Notes: a model not told the origin generated them from the sequence alone. Shown: positions 1 to 9,558, counted from the stretch's first letter. The stretch is 64,000 nucleotides of DNA from Serratia marcescens (GCF_006715005.1 NZ_VFMJ01000001.1:682001-746000); one strand, 5' to 3'. Translations and numbers: made by a program.

Positions 1-103
1 CGCCGAACAGCGCCACCGCCAGGCCGGAAAGCAAAAGTTGGCGTCGCGTCGGGGAAACGGCAAGCGGTTTAAAATTGAGGAATTGTTTACCCTGCTTTTT
101 CAT
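1..103 (-). CDS. amiA: N-acetylmuramoyl-L-alanine amidase AmiA, N-terminal fragment
   Basis: Only the first 34 codons lie in the window; the gene runs off the left edge. The fragment begins MKKQGKQFLNFKPLAV and contains SPTRRQLLLSGLAVALFG, a twin-arginine signal (RR followed by a hydrophobic stretch). AmiA is a Tat-exported periplasmic zinc amidase that cleaves septal peptidoglycan. In E. coli it lies next to ypeA in this divergent orientation, and ypeA is the next gene here. The identification rests on the Tat signal plus synteny, because the catalytic domain is not visible. Another Tat substrate cannot be excluded. Confidence 0.7.
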   Translation of the reverse strand, partial: MKKQGKQFLNFKPLAVSPTRRQLLLSGLAVALFG

Positions 104-307
104 TACGCAACGCTCCATCGACGTTTCTATTTTGCGACGTTATATCGTATTGATAATCATTAATCGACCCGATAACTATTTCCATTTATTACGCCTGTTA
201 CCGGCGATTTCCGGGTAAATAGCGCGGTAAATCGCAGTTTGATATTGCGTAAGTGAATAATCACGCGATAATCAGATAAACACCTTAATTAACAGCGGCC
301 AACATCG

Positions 308-733
308 ATGGAAATTCGCGTATTTCGACAAGACGACTTTGAAGAAGTCATTACCCTGTGGGAGCGCTGCGATCTGCTGCGGCCCTGGAACGATCCGGAA
401 ATGGACATCGAGCGCAAGCTGAACCACGACCCGGAGCTGTTCCTGGTGGCGGAAGTCGGCGGCGAAGTGGTCGGTTCGGTGATGGGCGGCTATGACGGCC
501 ACCGAGGGTCGGCGTATTACCTCGGGGTGCATCCCGACTATCGCGGGCGCGGCATCGCCAATGCATTGATCAACCGTCTGGAGAAGAAGTTGATCGCCCG
601 CGGCTGCCCGAAGATCCAGATTATGGTGCGCGAAGACAACGACACGGTGGTCGAGATGTACGAGAAGCTCGGCTACGAGATCCAGGGCATCACCAGCCTG
701 GGCAAGCGGCTGATCGAAGATCAGGAATATTGA
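308..733 (+). CDS. ypeA: GNAT-family acetyltransferase YpeA
   Basis: This 141-residue protein has the length and sequence character of E. coli YpeA. It is a single GNAT domain. The acetyl-CoA pyrophosphate-binding motif A is visible as [19 protein letters not shown] (about residues 74-92), and the C-terminal motif B region includes [10 protein letters not shown]. Enzymes of this fold move an acetyl group from acetyl-CoA to an amine; the substrate of YpeA is not established. It is transcribed away from amiA, as in E. coli, and faces the ygiW-like gene. The ATG start is the only good one and gives the family length. Confidence 0.93.
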   Translation: MEIRVFRQDDFEEVITLWERCDLLRPWNDPEMDIERKLNHDPELFLVAEVGGEVVGSVMGGYDGHRGSAYYLGVHPDYRGRGIANALINRLEKKLIARGCPKIQIMVREDNDTVVEMYEKLGYEIQGITSLGKRLIEDQEY

Positions 734-775
734 GCAGGCAGCGGGCGGCGGCGTTGCACCGCCCGCCGCAGCGCA

Positions 776-1174
776 TTACGGCAGCTTTTTGACGGTTTTC
801 ACGTCCACTTCGAGGCTGTTCCAGTCTTTATCCACTTTACCTTCCAACTGCACCTTGTCTTTCGGCGTAACGGTCTGGCCGTTCCAGCGTTTGCGATCGA
901 TATCGACCGTCAGGGTGCCGGTGGCGTCGCGGAAGGTATAGGTTTCGTCGCCGATGCGCTGCTCGATGTTGCCCTGCAGCATCACCCAGGCGTCGTCGCT
1001 CAGCGATTTCACCTTGTCCACGGTGGTCAGCGCCGCGCTGGGGCCGGAGAAACCGCCCTGTGCGGTGGTTTGCGTTTGAGCCTGCGGCGCAGCCGGGTCG
1101 AGGAACCCGCCTTGTTGTGCCAGTACCGGTGCGCTGCACAGCGCGATCAGAGCGGCCAGAGTCAGTTTTTTCAT
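776..1174 (-). CDS. Periplasmic OB-fold (BOF) stress protein, YgiW/YdeI family
   Basis: The 132-residue product has a Sec signal peptide (about residues 1-19, cleavage after VLAQ or nearby) and a BOF domain. Family hallmarks are visible: GGFSGPSA, DDAWVMLQGNIEQRIG, YTFRD, DIDRKRWNG and a C-terminal KDWNSLEVDVK. It closely resembles E. coli YgiW. These small periplasmic proteins take part in envelope or peroxide stress tolerance, but the molecular activity is unclear. In E. coli ygiW lies in front of qseBC; here it is alone between ypeA and yfeZ, so it is displaced or a paralogue. A perfect YTTAAK-N5-YTTAAK box lies about 85 bp upstream of its start. Confidence 0.9.
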   Translation of the reverse strand: MKKLTLAALIALCSAPVLAQQGGFLDPAAPQAQTQTTAQGGFSGPSAALTTVDKVKSLSDDAWVMLQGNIEQRIGDETYTFRDATGTLTVDIDRKRWNGQTVTPKDKVQLEGKVDKDWNSLEVDVKTVKKLP

Positions 1175-1257
1175 GTTGCGCTTCCTTATCGTTATCGAAA
1201 ATCACATCCCGCTGATATCGGGTGCTTGCTAGGTGATAAGGATTAAAACACGCCGAT

Positions 1258-1274
1258 CTTAAGAGCTTCTTAAG
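1258..1274 (-). promoter_or_regulatory. Candidate PmrA/QseB-type box upstream of the ygiW-like gene
   Basis: CTTAAG-N5-CTTAAG is present exactly, matching the YTTAAK-N5-YTTAAK direct repeat described for PmrA (BasR) and related OmpR-family regulators. Each half is self-complementary, so orientation cannot be read from the box alone. Toward the ygiW-like gene a TTTAAT stretch follows 10 bp after the box and could serve as the -10. Toward yfeZ no comparable -10 is seen. The match is observed; the regulator is inferred. Confidence 0.5.
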
Positions 1275-1348
1275 CCGGCGCATTGAAATTCACGCCGGCT
1301 GCGCCCATCTGTAGCCATAGTCTTTATTCTGTTGGCAAGGAACGATCG

Positions 1349-1813
1349 TTGAAGCCATTCTCACCCCGGTTTTCCCCGGATGATTACGACCAGCACGGCG
1401 CGCTGCGGCTGCCGCTGGGATTTTGGGCCGTGCTGATTCTGCAGGCGCGCACCTGGCTGCTGTTCGTGATGGCCGGCGCTTCGCGTGAGCAGGGCGAAAG
1501 CTTGCTGGCGCTGTTTTATCCGGATACCCAACGTTTTTGGTACGGCATGCTGCTCGGCTTGCCGGCGGCGCTGGCGTTTTTGCTGAGCGGCCGTCGCCAT
1601 CAATGGCCGCGGCTATGGCGGGGCTGGCGTTGGGGGCTGGCTGTCTCCCTGCTGGCGTCGCTCGGCGGCGCGTTGTTCAGCCTGTGGCGCCAAGACGGCG
1701 ATGCGCCGGGGCTGGAACTGACGCTGGCGCTGCTCGATGCGCTGGCGCTGAGCTATCTGCTGTTGAATGCGCGTCTGAAAGACTGTTTCACGCCGGCGGA
1801 GCATGCCGACTAA
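1349..1813 (+). CDS. yfeZ: Inner-membrane protein YfeZ
   Basis: This is a polytopic membrane protein of 154 residues with four likely hydrophobic segments: LGFWAVLILQARTWLLFVMA, YGMLLGLPAALAFLLSG, WGLAVSLLASLGGALFSLW, and LTLALLDALALSYLLL. It sits before yfeY and yfeX, the same order as E. coli yfeZ-yfeY, and has the E. coli length. No enzymatic motif is visible and the function is unknown. The TTG at 1349 is chosen because AAGGA lies about 8 bases upstream; a longer frame from a TTG at 1283 lacks a ribosome binding site and adds a non-conserved stretch. Confidence 0.8.
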   Translation: MKPFSPRFSPDDYDQHGALRLPLGFWAVLILQARTWLLFVMAGASREQGESLLALFYPDTQRFWYGMLLGLPAALAFLLSGRRHQWPRLWRGWRWGLAVSLLASLGGALFSLWRQDGDAPGLELTLALLDALALSYLLLNARLKDCFTPAEHAD

Positions 1814-1969
1814 TTGCCGAGAAGTGCGGCACTTTTCGCATTTTCCGCACTCCAAGCTGGCAACCGTTGGCGTAGTGCGGGCCGTTGTGAGAGGCTGGCA
1901 CGCAGCAAAACGCCGAGTGCGGCAGGGGCGGGTTACCGCCCCGTGCCATTGATGTTTAAGGAGCTAGAG

Positions 1970-2557
1970 ATGAATATTCGCCCCCTGCTGTTAGGGCTTC
2001 CGCTGTTATTGACCGGCTGTTCGAGCATGTCCAATTTCTCCTGGTCCAGCCTGTCGCCGTTCAACTGGTTCGGCAGCAGCCTGGAGGTCGGCGCCAAGGG
2101 CGTCGGCAAGCTCAACGCCGGCACGCCGATGTCGGAAAGCGCCATCAACGACGGGCTGGACGGCAACTATCGCCTGCGCGGCGGCATGGCGACCAACAAC
2201 GGCCAGATCGTCTCTTACTACCAGGCGCTGTCCGGCGACGAGGTGAAGCTGGTGATCACCGGCGAACCGAAGGGGCGTCTGCAGCGGGTGGACGTGCTGG
2301 ATCCGAAAGTGGCGACGGAGTGGGGCAACAAGCTCGGCACACCGTTCGGCGATATGTACAGCAAGGCGTTCGGCTCCTGTAAACCGGGCAGCGGCGAAGA
2401 CGCCGGTAAAGTGGAGTGCGTGGCGGAGCAGAGCAAGTACGTTACCTACATCTTCAGCGGCAAGTGGGCCGGGGCGCAGGATATCATTCCGCCGGACGAC
2501 ACCCTGAAAAGTTGGACGGTCAGCAAAATCATCTGGCACGCCAAGCCGCAGCAGTAA
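1970..2557 (+). CDS. yfeY: RpoE-regulated lipoprotein YfeY
   Basis: The product has 195 residues and begins with a short lipoprotein signal, MNIRPLLLGLPLLLTGCSS, with the lipobox LLTGC and the lipid-bearing Cys at residue 17. The mature part carries no recognisable enzyme motif. It matches E. coli YfeY in length, lipobox and neighbourhood (yfeZ upstream, yfeX downstream). YfeY is known as a sigma-E-dependent envelope lipoprotein of unknown function. The ATG at 1970 is chosen because AAGGAG precedes it and because any longer start would bury the signal peptide. Confidence 0.85.
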   Translation: MNIRPLLLGLPLLLTGCSSMSNFSWSSLSPFNWFGSSLEVGAKGVGKLNAGTPMSESAINDGLDGNYRLRGGMATNNGQIVSYYQALSGDEVKLVITGEPKGRLQRVDVLDPKVATEWGNKLGTPFGDMYSKAFGSCKPGSGEDAGKVECVAEQSKYVTYIFSGKWAGAQDIIPPDDTLKSWTVSKIIWHAKPQQ

Positions 2558-2739
2558 TATGTTCAACGGGCGCCGGTTCGCGGCGCCTGCCTTTTCAAGC
2601 CATTACCCCTATTTTCTTTGCGCTGCTGCAAGGCAATCGCCCGTGCTTGCGGTATGATAGCGCGCGTTTGTAACAGGGAACCCGCGCGTCAACCGCCATA
2701 CCTTACCTGTTGCCGGATTCTGGTATTGAGGATAACAAC

Positions 2740-3639
2740 ATGACACAGGTTCAGAGCGGTATTCTGCTGGAGCATTGCCGTTTCGCCATTTTTATGGAAG
2801 CCACCGTACAGGGCGAATTCGCCGACTTGCGCCAGGGCTGCAAGCAGTTTTGTCAGACGCTGAGCGAGCTGCAGCAGCAGTTTCCCGATGCGCCCCTCGG
2901 CGCGGTGATCGCTTTCGGCTACGACGTTTGGCACGATCTCTCCAGCGGCCAGGGGGCGAAAGAGCTGAAGCCGTTCACGCCGCTCGGCAAAGGGCTGGCG
3001 CCGGCCACCCAACGCGATATGCTGATCCACATCCAGTCGCTGCGTCACGACGTCAACTTCACGCTGGCGCAGGCTGCGTTGGCGGCGTTCGGCAACGCCA
3101 TCAAGATTGAAGAGGAAACCCACGGTTTCCGTTGGGTGGAAGAGCGCGATCTGAGCGGCTTCATCGACGGCACCGAAAACCCGCAGGGCGAGCAGCGCCC
3201 GGCAGTGGCGACGATCGCCGAAGGCGAAGAGGACGCAGGCGGCAGCTACGTGCTGGTGCAACGCTACGAGCACAATCTGCGCCAGTGGCAGCGTTTTACC
3301 ACCGAGCAACAGGAGCAGATCATCGGCCGTACCAAGCACGACAGCGAAGAACTGCCGGCCGATCAGCGCCCGGATACTTCGCACGTCAGCCGCGTCGATC
3401 TGAAAGAGAATGGCAAGGGCCTGAAAATTCTGCGCCAGAGCCTGCCTTACGGCACCGCCAGCGGCAAGCATGGCCTGTTCTTCATTGCCTATTGCGCGCG
3501 CCTGCACAATATCGAGCAGCAGCTGTTGAGCATGTTCGGCGATCTGGACGGTAAACGCGACGCGATGCTGCGTTTCAGCCGTGCGGTCACCGGCAGCTAC
3601 TACTTTGCGCCATCGCTGACGCGCCTGCTGTCACTTTGA
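2740..3639 (+). CDS. yfeX: Dye-decolorizing heme peroxidase YfeX
   Basis: This 299-residue protein is exactly the length of E. coli YfeX. It carries the DyP signature GXXDG in [14 protein letters not shown] (about residues 145-158), with the catalytic Asp. The C-terminal half has the heme-binding region, with [19 protein letters not shown] and [20 protein letters not shown]. No signal peptide is present, so it is cytoplasmic, as in E. coli. DyP enzymes reduce peroxide at a b-type heme; a deferrochelatase role has been proposed for YfeX and disputed. It stands between yfeY and cysP as a separate unit. Confidence 0.95.
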   Translation: MTQVQSGILLEHCRFAIFMEATVQGEFADLRQGCKQFCQTLSELQQQFPDAPLGAVIAFGYDVWHDLSSGQGAKELKPFTPLGKGLAPATQRDMLIHIQSLRHDVNFTLAQAALAAFGNAIKIEEETHGFRWVEERDLSGFIDGTENPQGEQRPAVATIAEGEEDAGGSYVLVQRYEHNLRQWQRFTTEQQEQIIGRTKHDSEELPADQRPDTSHVSRVDLKENGKGLKILRQSLPYGTASGKHGLFFIAYCARLHNIEQQLLSMFGDLDGKRDAMLRFSRAVTGSYYFAPSLTRLLSL

Positions 3640-3840
3640 CGCCGTTGCTGAAGCCGGTGCGCCCGGCTTCGGCCCGTTTTTCCGCCCCTAAAACGCCTCG
3701 CATTCCCTGCCTTATAGCGTTTGATGCTTGTAAATCACTAAACGGTATATAAAAGCGTTACAGCTCCGCACCGAGTTATAAATACACTGGTCGTCAATAA
3801 GGCGAAAGCCTGAAGGAATGACTCAGTGATAAGGTGCAGA
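3640..3840 (+). promoter_or_regulatory. cysP promoter region, expected CysB target
   Basis: The 201-bp gap before the sulfate import operon is AT-rich from about 3715 to 3800, in contrast to its flanks, with stretches such as GGTATATAAAAGCG. In enterobacteria this promoter is activated by CysB with N-acetylserine. No sharp CysB consensus exists, so the exact site cannot be placed by eye. AAGG lies 6 bases before the chosen cysP ATG. Confidence 0.4.
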
Positions 3841-4863
3841 ATGAAACAAAACCGGGTTAAAAATCTCGTGCTGAAAGGTTGGCTGGCGGCTGCGCTGTTG
3901 GCGAACGGCGCCGCGTCGGCGGCGGAATTGCTGAACAGCTCTTATGACGTTTCCCGTGAATTGTTCGTCGCGCTGAATCCCGGCTTTGAACAGCAGTGGA
4001 ATCAGCAGCATCCGAACGACAAGCTGACCATCAAACAATCGCACGCCGGCTCGTCGAAGCAGGCGCTGGCGATCCTGCAGGGCCTGCGTGCCGACGTGGT
4101 GACGTACAACCAGGTGACCGACGTGCAGATCCTGCACGATCGCGGGCAGCTGATCCCGGCGGACTGGCAGGCGCGTCTGCCGAACAACAGCTCGCCGTTC
4201 TATTCCACCATGGCGTTTCTGGTGCGCAAGGACAACCCGAAGGGGATCCACACCTGGAACGATCTGGTGCGCGACGACGTGAAGCTGGTGTTCCCGAACC
4301 CGAAAACCTCCGGTAACGGCCGTTACACCTATCTGGCCGCCTGGGGCGCCGCCAATCAGGCCGACGGCAACGATCCGGCCAAGACCCGCGCCTTCATGAC
4401 CCGCTTCCTGAAAAACGTGCTGGTGTTCGATACCGGCGGCCGCGGCGCGACCACCACCTTCGTCGAGCGCGGCTTGGGCGACGTGCTGATCAGCTTCGAG
4501 TCCGAAGTGAACAACATCCGCAAGCAGTACGGTGAGGACAAGTACGACGTGATCGTGCCGCCGGTCGATATTCTGGCGGAGTTCCCGGTGGCCTGGGTCG
4601 ACAAAAACGTCGAGCGCAACGGTACCGAACAGGCGGCCAAAGCCTATCTGAACTATCTCTACAGCCCGGCGGCGCAGCAGGTGATCACCAGCTTCTACTA
4701 CCGGGTGTATGACCAGAAAGCGATGGCGGCGGCGAAGGGGCAATTCCCGGACACCCAACTGTTCCGCGTGGAAGATCAATTCGGCGGCTGGCCGCAGGTG
4801 ATGAAAACCCACTTCGCCACCGGCGGCGAGCTGGATCAGCTGTTAGCGGCAGGGCGCAAGTAA
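3841..4863 (+). CDS. cysP: Thiosulfate/sulfate-binding periplasmic protein CysP
   Basis: The 340-residue protein has a Sec signal peptide (about residues 1-24, ending GAASA before [14 protein letters not shown]). It is a SulP/CysP-type binding protein; [19 protein letters not shown] and [19 protein letters not shown] are the conserved ligand-pocket segments. It captures thiosulfate and sulfate for the CysTWA importer. Its stop codon is followed directly by cysT, so it leads a tight operon. A second in-frame ATG lies upstream at about 3826 but lacks a good ribosome binding site, whereas AAGG precedes 3841. Confidence 0.95.
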   Translation: MKQNRVKNLVLKGWLAAALLANGAASAAELLNSSYDVSRELFVALNPGFEQQWNQQHPNDKLTIKQSHAGSSKQALAILQGLRADVVTYNQVTDVQILHDRGQLIPADWQARLPNNSSPFYSTMAFLVRKDNPKGIHTWNDLVRDDVKLVFPNPKTSGNGRYTYLAAWGAANQADGNDPAKTRAFMTRFLKNVLVFDTGGRGATTTFVERGLGDVLISFESEVNNIRKQYGEDKYDVIVPPVDILAEFPVAWVDKNVERNGTEQAAKAYLNYLYSPAAQQVITSFYYRVYDQKAMAAAKGQFPDTQLFRVEDQFGGWPQVMKTHFATGGELDQLLAAGRK

Positions 4864-5703
4864 ATGTTGGCGTTGTCGTCCAGTAAGCGGGTGCTGCCCG
4901 GATTTGGCCTCAGCCTCGGCAGCAGCCTGTTTTATACCTGTTTGATCCTGCTGCTGCCGCTCACCGCGCTGGTGATGCAGCTGGCACAGATGAGCCTGGC
5001 GCAATACTGGGAAGTGATTTCCAACCCGCAGGTGGTGGCGGCGTATAAAGTGACGCTGCTGGCGGCCGGTGTCGCCAGCCTGTTCAACGCGGTGTTCGGC
5101 ATGCTGATGGCCTGGATCCTGACGCGCTACCGTTTTCCCGGCCGTTCGCTGCTGGATGGCCTGATCGATCTGCCGTTCGCACTGCCGACCGCAGTGGCCG
5201 GCCTGACGCTGGCGGGGCTGTTTTCCACCACTGGCTGGTACGGTCAGTGGCTGGCGCACTTCGACATCAAGGTTACCTTTACCTGGCTTGGGATCGCGGT
5301 AGCGATGGCGTTCACCAGCCTGCCGTTTGTGGTGCGCACCGTGCAGCCGGTGCTGGAAGAGCTGGGGCCGGAATACGAAGAGGCGGCCGAGACGCTGGGC
5401 GCTACGCGCTGGCAGAGTTTTCGCCGCGTGGTGCTGCCCGAGGTGGCGCCGGCACTGCTGGCCGGCACCGCCATCTCCTTTACCCGCAGCCTGGGCGAGT
5501 TCGGCGCGGTGATTTTCATCGCCGGTAACATCGCCTGGAAGACGGAAGTGACCTCGCTGATGATTTTTGTGCGTTTGCAGGAGTTCGATTACCCGGCGGC
5601 CAGCGCCATCGCCTCGGTGATCCTGGCGGCGTCGCTGCTGCTGCTGTTCAGCATTAACGTATTGCAAAGCCGCTTCGGCAGGCGTTTGGGAGGAGGGCAC
5701 TGA
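4864..5703 (+). CDS. cysT: Sulfate/thiosulfate ABC transporter permease CysT (CysU)
   Basis: This is an integral membrane permease of 279 residues with about six hydrophobic segments. The EAA coupling loop is visible as EYEEAAETLGATRWQSFRRV (about residues 171-190), the site that contacts the CysA ATPase. The ATG begins on the base after the cysP stop, and the end overlaps cysW by one base. With CysW it forms the membrane channel for sulfate and thiosulfate. E. coli CysU is 277 residues long, so the gene is full length. Confidence 0.95.
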   Translation: MLALSSSKRVLPGFGLSLGSSLFYTCLILLLPLTALVMQLAQMSLAQYWEVISNPQVVAAYKVTLLAAGVASLFNAVFGMLMAWILTRYRFPGRSLLDGLIDLPFALPTAVAGLTLAGLFSTTGWYGQWLAHFDIKVTFTWLGIAVAMAFTSLPFVVRTVQPVLEELGPEYEEAAETLGATRWQSFRRVVLPEVAPALLAGTAISFTRSLGEFGAVIFIAGNIAWKTEVTSLMIFVRLQEFDYPAASAIASVILAASLLLLFSINVLQSRFGRRLGGGH

Positions 5704-6578
5704 TGGCTGATGTTTCCGCCTTCAACGGCGCCGAGCGCCCGCGCGTCAACTGGGGCAAGTGGACGCTGATCGCCATCGGCGCGCTGTTCTCGGTGCTGCT
5801 GCTGGTGGTGCCGATGATGTCGATTTTCGCCGAGGCCTTTTCCAAAGGATTCGGCGCGATGTGGAGCAACTTGCTCGATCCGGACATGCTGCACGCCATT
5901 TGGCTGACGGTTTTGATCGCGCTGATCACCGTGCCGTTCAACCTGGTGTTCGGCACGTTGCTGGCGTGGTTGGTGACGCGCTTCACCTTCCGCGGCCGCC
6001 AGCTGCTGCTGACGCTGATCGATATCCCGTTCGCCGTTTCACCGGTGGTGGCGGGGCTGATTTACCTGCTGTTTTACGGCAGCAACGGCCTGCTGGGCGG
6101 CTGGCTGGATGCGCATAACATCCAGATCATGTTCTCCTGGCCGGGCATGGTGTTGGTGACCATTTTCGTTACCTGCCCCTTCGTGGTGCGCGAGCTGGTG
6201 CCGATGATGCTCAGCCAGGGCAGCCAGGAAGACGAGGCCGCTATTCTGCTGGGGGCGTCCGGCTGGCAGATGTTCCGCCGCGTGACGCTGCCCAACATTC
6301 GCTGGGCGCTGCTGTACGGCGTGGTGCTGACCAACGCGCGCGCCATCGGCGAGTTCGGCGCGGTGTCAGTGGTGTCCGGTTCGATTCGCGGCGAAACCTA
6401 CAGCCTGCCGCTGCAGGTCGAGCTGTTGCAGCAGGATTACAACACCGTCGGCTCCTTTACCGCCGCCGCGCTGTTGACCCTGATGGCGATCGTTACCCTA
6501 TTTTTGAAGAGCGCGCTGCAGTGGCGTCTGGAACGTCAAAACGCGCGTCTCGAGCGGGAGGAAAATCATGAGCATTGA
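5703..6578 (+). CDS. cysW: Sulfate/thiosulfate ABC transporter permease CysW
   Basis: The second membrane subunit of the importer has 291 residues and six predicted membrane segments. Its EAA loop is [20 protein letters not shown] (about residues 176-195). It starts in a TGATG overlap with cysT and ends 11 bases inside cysA, which indicates translational coupling of the three genes. The paralogous relation to CysT is visible in the loop and in the shared RAIGEFGAV / RSLGEFGAV segments. Confidence 0.96.
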   Translation: MADVSAFNGAERPRVNWGKWTLIAIGALFSVLLLVVPMMSIFAEAFSKGFGAMWSNLLDPDMLHAIWLTVLIALITVPFNLVFGTLLAWLVTRFTFRGRQLLLTLIDIPFAVSPVVAGLIYLLFYGSNGLLGGWLDAHNIQIMFSWPGMVLVTIFVTCPFVVRELVPMMLSQGSQEDEAAILLGASGWQMFRRVTLPNIRWALLYGVVLTNARAIGEFGAVSVVSGSIRGETYSLPLQVELLQQDYNTVGSFTAAALLTLMAIVTLFLKSALQWRLERQNARLEREENHEH

Positions 6579-7656
6579 GATTAACGGCATCAACAAGTAC
6601 TTCGGTCGCACCAAGGTATTGAACGATATCTCGCTCGATATTGCTTCCGGCGAGATGGTGGCGCTGCTCGGGCCGTCCGGTTCCGGCAAGACCACGCTGC
6701 TGCGCATCATCGCCGGGCTGGAAAGCCAGAGCGGCGGCAAGCTGGGCTTCCACGGCACCGACGTCAGCCACATGCACGCGCGCGACAGGCGCGTGGGCTT
6801 CGTGTTTCAGCACTATGCACTGTTCCGCCACATGACGGTATTCGACAACATCGCCTTCGGCCTGACCGTGCTGCCGCGCCGCGAGCGCCCGAACGCCGCG
6901 GCGATCAAACAGAAAGTCACCCAGCTGCTGGAAATGGTGCAGCTGGGTCACCTGGCCAACCGCTATCCATCGCAGCTGTCCGGCGGGCAGAAACAGCGCG
7001 TGGCGCTGGCGCGCGCCCTGGCGGTGGAGCCGCAAATTCTGCTGCTGGACGAACCGTTCGGCGCGCTGGATGCGCAGGTGCGCAAAGAGCTGCGCCGCTG
7101 GCTGCGTCAGCTGCATGAAGAACTGAAATTCACCAGCGTGTTCGTCACCCACGATCAGGAAGAGGCGATGGAAGTGGCCGACCGCATCGTGGTGATGAGC
7201 CAGGGCAATATCGAACAGGTCGGGTCGCCGGTCGACATCATGCGCGAACCGGCGAGCCGCTTCGTGCTGGAATTCATGGGGGAAGTGAACCGCCTGAACG
7301 GCGAAATTCGCGGATCCCAGCTGTTCGTCGGCGCGCACCAGTGGCCGTTGTCGTTCCAGCCGATGCACCAGGGTAGCGTCGATCTGTTCCTGCGCCCGTG
7401 GGAAATGGAAGTGGCGACCGAGAGCAGCGAGCGCTGTCCGCTGCCGGTTCAGGTGTTGGAAGTCAGCCCGCGCGGCCATTTCTGGCAGCTGACGGTGCAG
7501 CCGATCGGCTGGCATCAGGAACCGATAAGCATAGTGCTGCCGGAAGGCAACGCCACGCCGGTGCGCGGCGGCCGTTATTACGTCGGCAGCCTCAATGCGC
7601 GGCTGTATGCCGGCGATCAACTGCTGCAACCTGTTGCGTTAGCCAAAAGCGCCTGA
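6568..7656 (+). CDS. cysA: Sulfate/thiosulfate import ATP-binding protein CysA
   Basis: The 362-residue ATPase shows Walker [14 protein letters not shown] (about residues 34-46), the ABC signature [15 protein letters not shown], Walker [13 protein letters not shown] and the switch His in [16 protein letters not shown]. The C-terminal third (from about 240) is the TOBE-type regulatory domain usual in the CysA/MalK group. It energises transport through CysT and CysW. It ends the cysPTWA unit; an intrinsic terminator lies between it and cysM. Confidence 0.97.
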   Translation: MSIEINGINKYFGRTKVLNDISLDIASGEMVALLGPSGSGKTTLLRIIAGLESQSGGKLGFHGTDVSHMHARDRRVGFVFQHYALFRHMTVFDNIAFGLTVLPRRERPNAAAIKQKVTQLLEMVQLGHLANRYPSQLSGGQKQRVALARALAVEPQILLLDEPFGALDAQVRKELRRWLRQLHEELKFTSVFVTHDQEEAMEVADRIVVMSQGNIEQVGSPVDIMREPASRFVLEFMGEVNRLNGEIRGSQLFVGAHQWPLSFQPMHQGSVDLFLRPWEMEVATESSERCPLPVQVLEVSPRGHFWQLTVQPIGWHQEPISIVLPEGNATPVRGGRYYVGSLNARLYAGDQLLQPVALAKSA

Positions 7657-7682
7657 TAGGTTTTAGCAGCCCTTTTCTTCAA

Positions 7683-7706
7683 GGCAACCCCAGGGTTGCC
7701 TTTTTA
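7683..7706 (+). terminator. Intrinsic terminator after cysA
   Basis: GGCAACC and GGTTGCC form a 7-bp perfect stem with a short CCAG loop, followed by TTTTTAC. It separates cysA from cysM, so some cysM transcription may start separately or come from read-through. Confidence 0.8.
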
Positions 7707-7737
7707 CTTTACGCACACCAACACACAGGCAAAGATC

Positions 7738-8619
7738 GTGACAACGCTCGAACAATGCATCGGGAATACCCCGCTGGTAAAACTGCAACGGCTGGCCGCC
7801 CAGGCGGGCAGCGAAGTATGGGTCAAACTGGAAGGCAATAACCCGGCGGGATCGGTGAAGGATCGCGCCGCGTTGGCGATGATCCAGCAGGCGGAGCTGC
7901 GCGGTGAGATCAAGCCCGGCGACGTGCTGATTGAGGCCACCAGCGGCAACACCGGCATTGCGCTGGCGATGATCGCTGCATTGAAAGGCTATACGCTGAG
8001 GCTGCTGATGCCGGAGAACATGAGCCTGGAGCGGCAGGCGGCGATGCGCGCCTACGGTGCGGAACTGATCCTGGTCAGCCGTGAGCAGGGAATGGAAGGG
8101 GCGCGCGATCTGGCGCTGGAGATGCAGCGCCAGGGGCAGGGTAAAGTGTTGGATCAGTTCAACAACCTGGATAATCCCTATGCCCATTTCACCACCACCG
8201 GCCCGGAGATCTGGCGCCAGACCGAAGGGCACATCACGCACTTCGTTTCCAGCATGGGCACCACCGGTACCATTACCGGCGTGGGCGGTTATCTGAAAAG
8301 CCAGAATCCGCAGGTGCAGATCATCGGCCTGCAGCCGGCGGAGGGCAGCAGCATCCCCGGCATTCGCCGTTGGTCGCCCGCTTATCTGCCGGGTATTTTC
8401 CGCCCGGAGCTGGTGGATCAGGTGCTGGACATCGAGCAGCGCGATGCCGAGCAGACCATGCGCCAGCTGGCGCAGCGTGAAGGCATTTTCTGCGGCGTCA
8501 GCTCCGGCGGCGCGGTAGCCGGTGCCTTGCGCGTCGCGGCGGCTAATCCCGGCAGCGTCGTGGTGGCGATCGTCTGCGATCGTGGCGACCGTTACCTCTC
8601 CACCGGCGTGTTCGACTGA
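7738..8619 (+). CDS. cysM: Cysteine synthase B (O-acetylserine sulfhydrylase B) CysM
   Basis: This 293-residue PLP enzyme makes cysteine, or S-sulfocysteine from thiosulfate, out of O-acetylserine. The PLP lysine lies in NPAGSVKDRAALAM (about residue 41), the substrate loop is [13 protein letters not shown], and the phosphate-binding loop is SSMGTTGTITGVGGY. GVSSGGAVAGALRVA marks the C-terminal PLP-ring contact. The GTG at 7738 is chosen because VTTLEQCIGNTPLVKLQR then aligns with the start of E. coli CysM; a longer frame would begin within the preceding terminator. Placement after cysPTWA fits thiosulfate use. Confidence 0.95.
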   Translation: MTTLEQCIGNTPLVKLQRLAAQAGSEVWVKLEGNNPAGSVKDRAALAMIQQAELRGEIKPGDVLIEATSGNTGIALAMIAALKGYTLRLLMPENMSLERQAAMRAYGAELILVSREQGMEGARDLALEMQRQGQGKVLDQFNNLDNPYAHFTTTGPEIWRQTEGHITHFVSSMGTTGTITGVGGYLKSQNPQVQIIGLQPAEGSSIPGIRRWSPAYLPGIFRPELVDQVLDIEQRDAEQTMRQLAQREGIFCGVSSGGAVAGALRVAAANPGSVVVAIVCDRGDRYLSTGVFD

Positions 8620-8627
8620 TCGTTCCT

Positions 8628-8652
8628 TCCCGGCGGTGTGTGCCGTCGGGAG
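8628..8652 (+). terminator. Weak hairpin after cysM
   Basis: TCCCGGCGG and CCGTCGGGA pair with one G-T wobble around a TGTGTG loop. Only a short, interrupted T run follows, so it is a weak candidate terminator between cysM and the response regulator gene. Confidence 0.4.
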
Positions 8653-8871
8653 AACCTTTCCCACTTTCCTTTCGACAGACGGCGGCCCCGCTTACGTGGT
8701 GGCTGCCGCTTGCTCGTGCGCCAATGCCATGACTGAAGTAGAGAAATCGCGCGACAGCAGCCACAATAACGGTGGCGAGATGCGAACCGCGATGTGTAAG
8801 GATTGAGTAAAACCGGCTGCGGGCCGGCGGAATTGGCGGGAAAATAACGAAAATCGGTGAAGGAGCAAGGC

Positions 8872-9552
8872 ATGAAAATTTTACTGGTCGACGATGACCT
8901 GGAGCTTGGCACCATGCTGAGCGAATACCTGACCGGCGAAGGCTTCGACGCCACGCTGGTGCTGACCGGCAAGGCGGGGGTTGAGGGCGCGCTGTCGGGC
9001 GACTATACCGCGATGATCCTCGACATCATGCTGCCGGACATGAGCGGCATCGACGTGCTGCGCGATGTGCGTAAAAAGAGCCGGCTGCCGATCATCATGC
9101 TGACCGCCAAAGGTGACAACATCGATCGGGTGATTGGCCTGGAGATGGGCGCTGACGATTACATGCCCAAACCGTGCTACCCGCGCGAATTGGTGGCGCG
9201 CCTGCGCGCGGTGCTGCGTCGTTTCGAAGAGCGGCCGCAAGAGGCGGACGACGAAGCCGCCATCAGCTTCGGCGAGCTGACGCTGAATCCTTCAACCCGC
9301 AGCAGCGAATGGCGCGGTAAGGCGTTTGATCTGACCGCTTCGGAATTCAATCTGCTGGAGCTGTTGCTGCGCGCGCCGGATCGCGTGGTGTCGAAGGATG
9401 AATTGTCCGAGAAGGGGCTGGGGCGCCCGCGCGAGGCCTATGATCGCAGCGTGGACGTGCATATCAGCAATATCCGCCAGAAGCTGAGCGCGCTGGCCGG
9501 CAATACGCTGAGCATCGAGACGGTGCGCAGCATCGGCTATCGCATTCGGTAA
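8872..9552 (+). CDS. OmpR/CpxR-type response regulator
   Basis: The product has 226 residues. The receiver domain (about 1-115) shows the acidic pocket VDDD, the phospho-acceptor D51 in MILDIMLPDMSG, T84-region MLTAK and the conserved K in DYMPKPCYPRELVAR. A winged-helix DNA-binding domain follows (about 130-226, ending RSIGYRIR). The ATG at 8872 is preceded by AAGGAG. The kinase gene starts 6 bases after its stop. S. marcescens has a published swarming-control pair, RssB/RssA, of this class with D51 as phospho-acceptor. This may be that pair, but the identity cannot be settled from the sequence alone. Confidence 0.93.
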   Translation: MKILLVDDDLELGTMLSEYLTGEGFDATLVLTGKAGVEGALSGDYTAMILDIMLPDMSGIDVLRDVRKKSRLPIIMLTAKGDNIDRVIGLEMGADDYMPKPCYPRELVARLRAVLRRFEERPQEADDEAAISFGELTLNPSTRSSEWRGKAFDLTASEFNLLELLLRAPDRVVSKDELSEKGLGRPREAYDRSVDVHISNIRQKLSALAGNTLSIETVRSIGYRIR

Positions 9553-9558
9553 CCTGAC

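Noticed and set aside
145-170. Fur-box-like TATTGATAATCATTAATC between amiA and ypeA
   Set aside because: One half matches well but the other does not, and neither neighbour is a known iron gene. AT-rich promoter sequence explains it.
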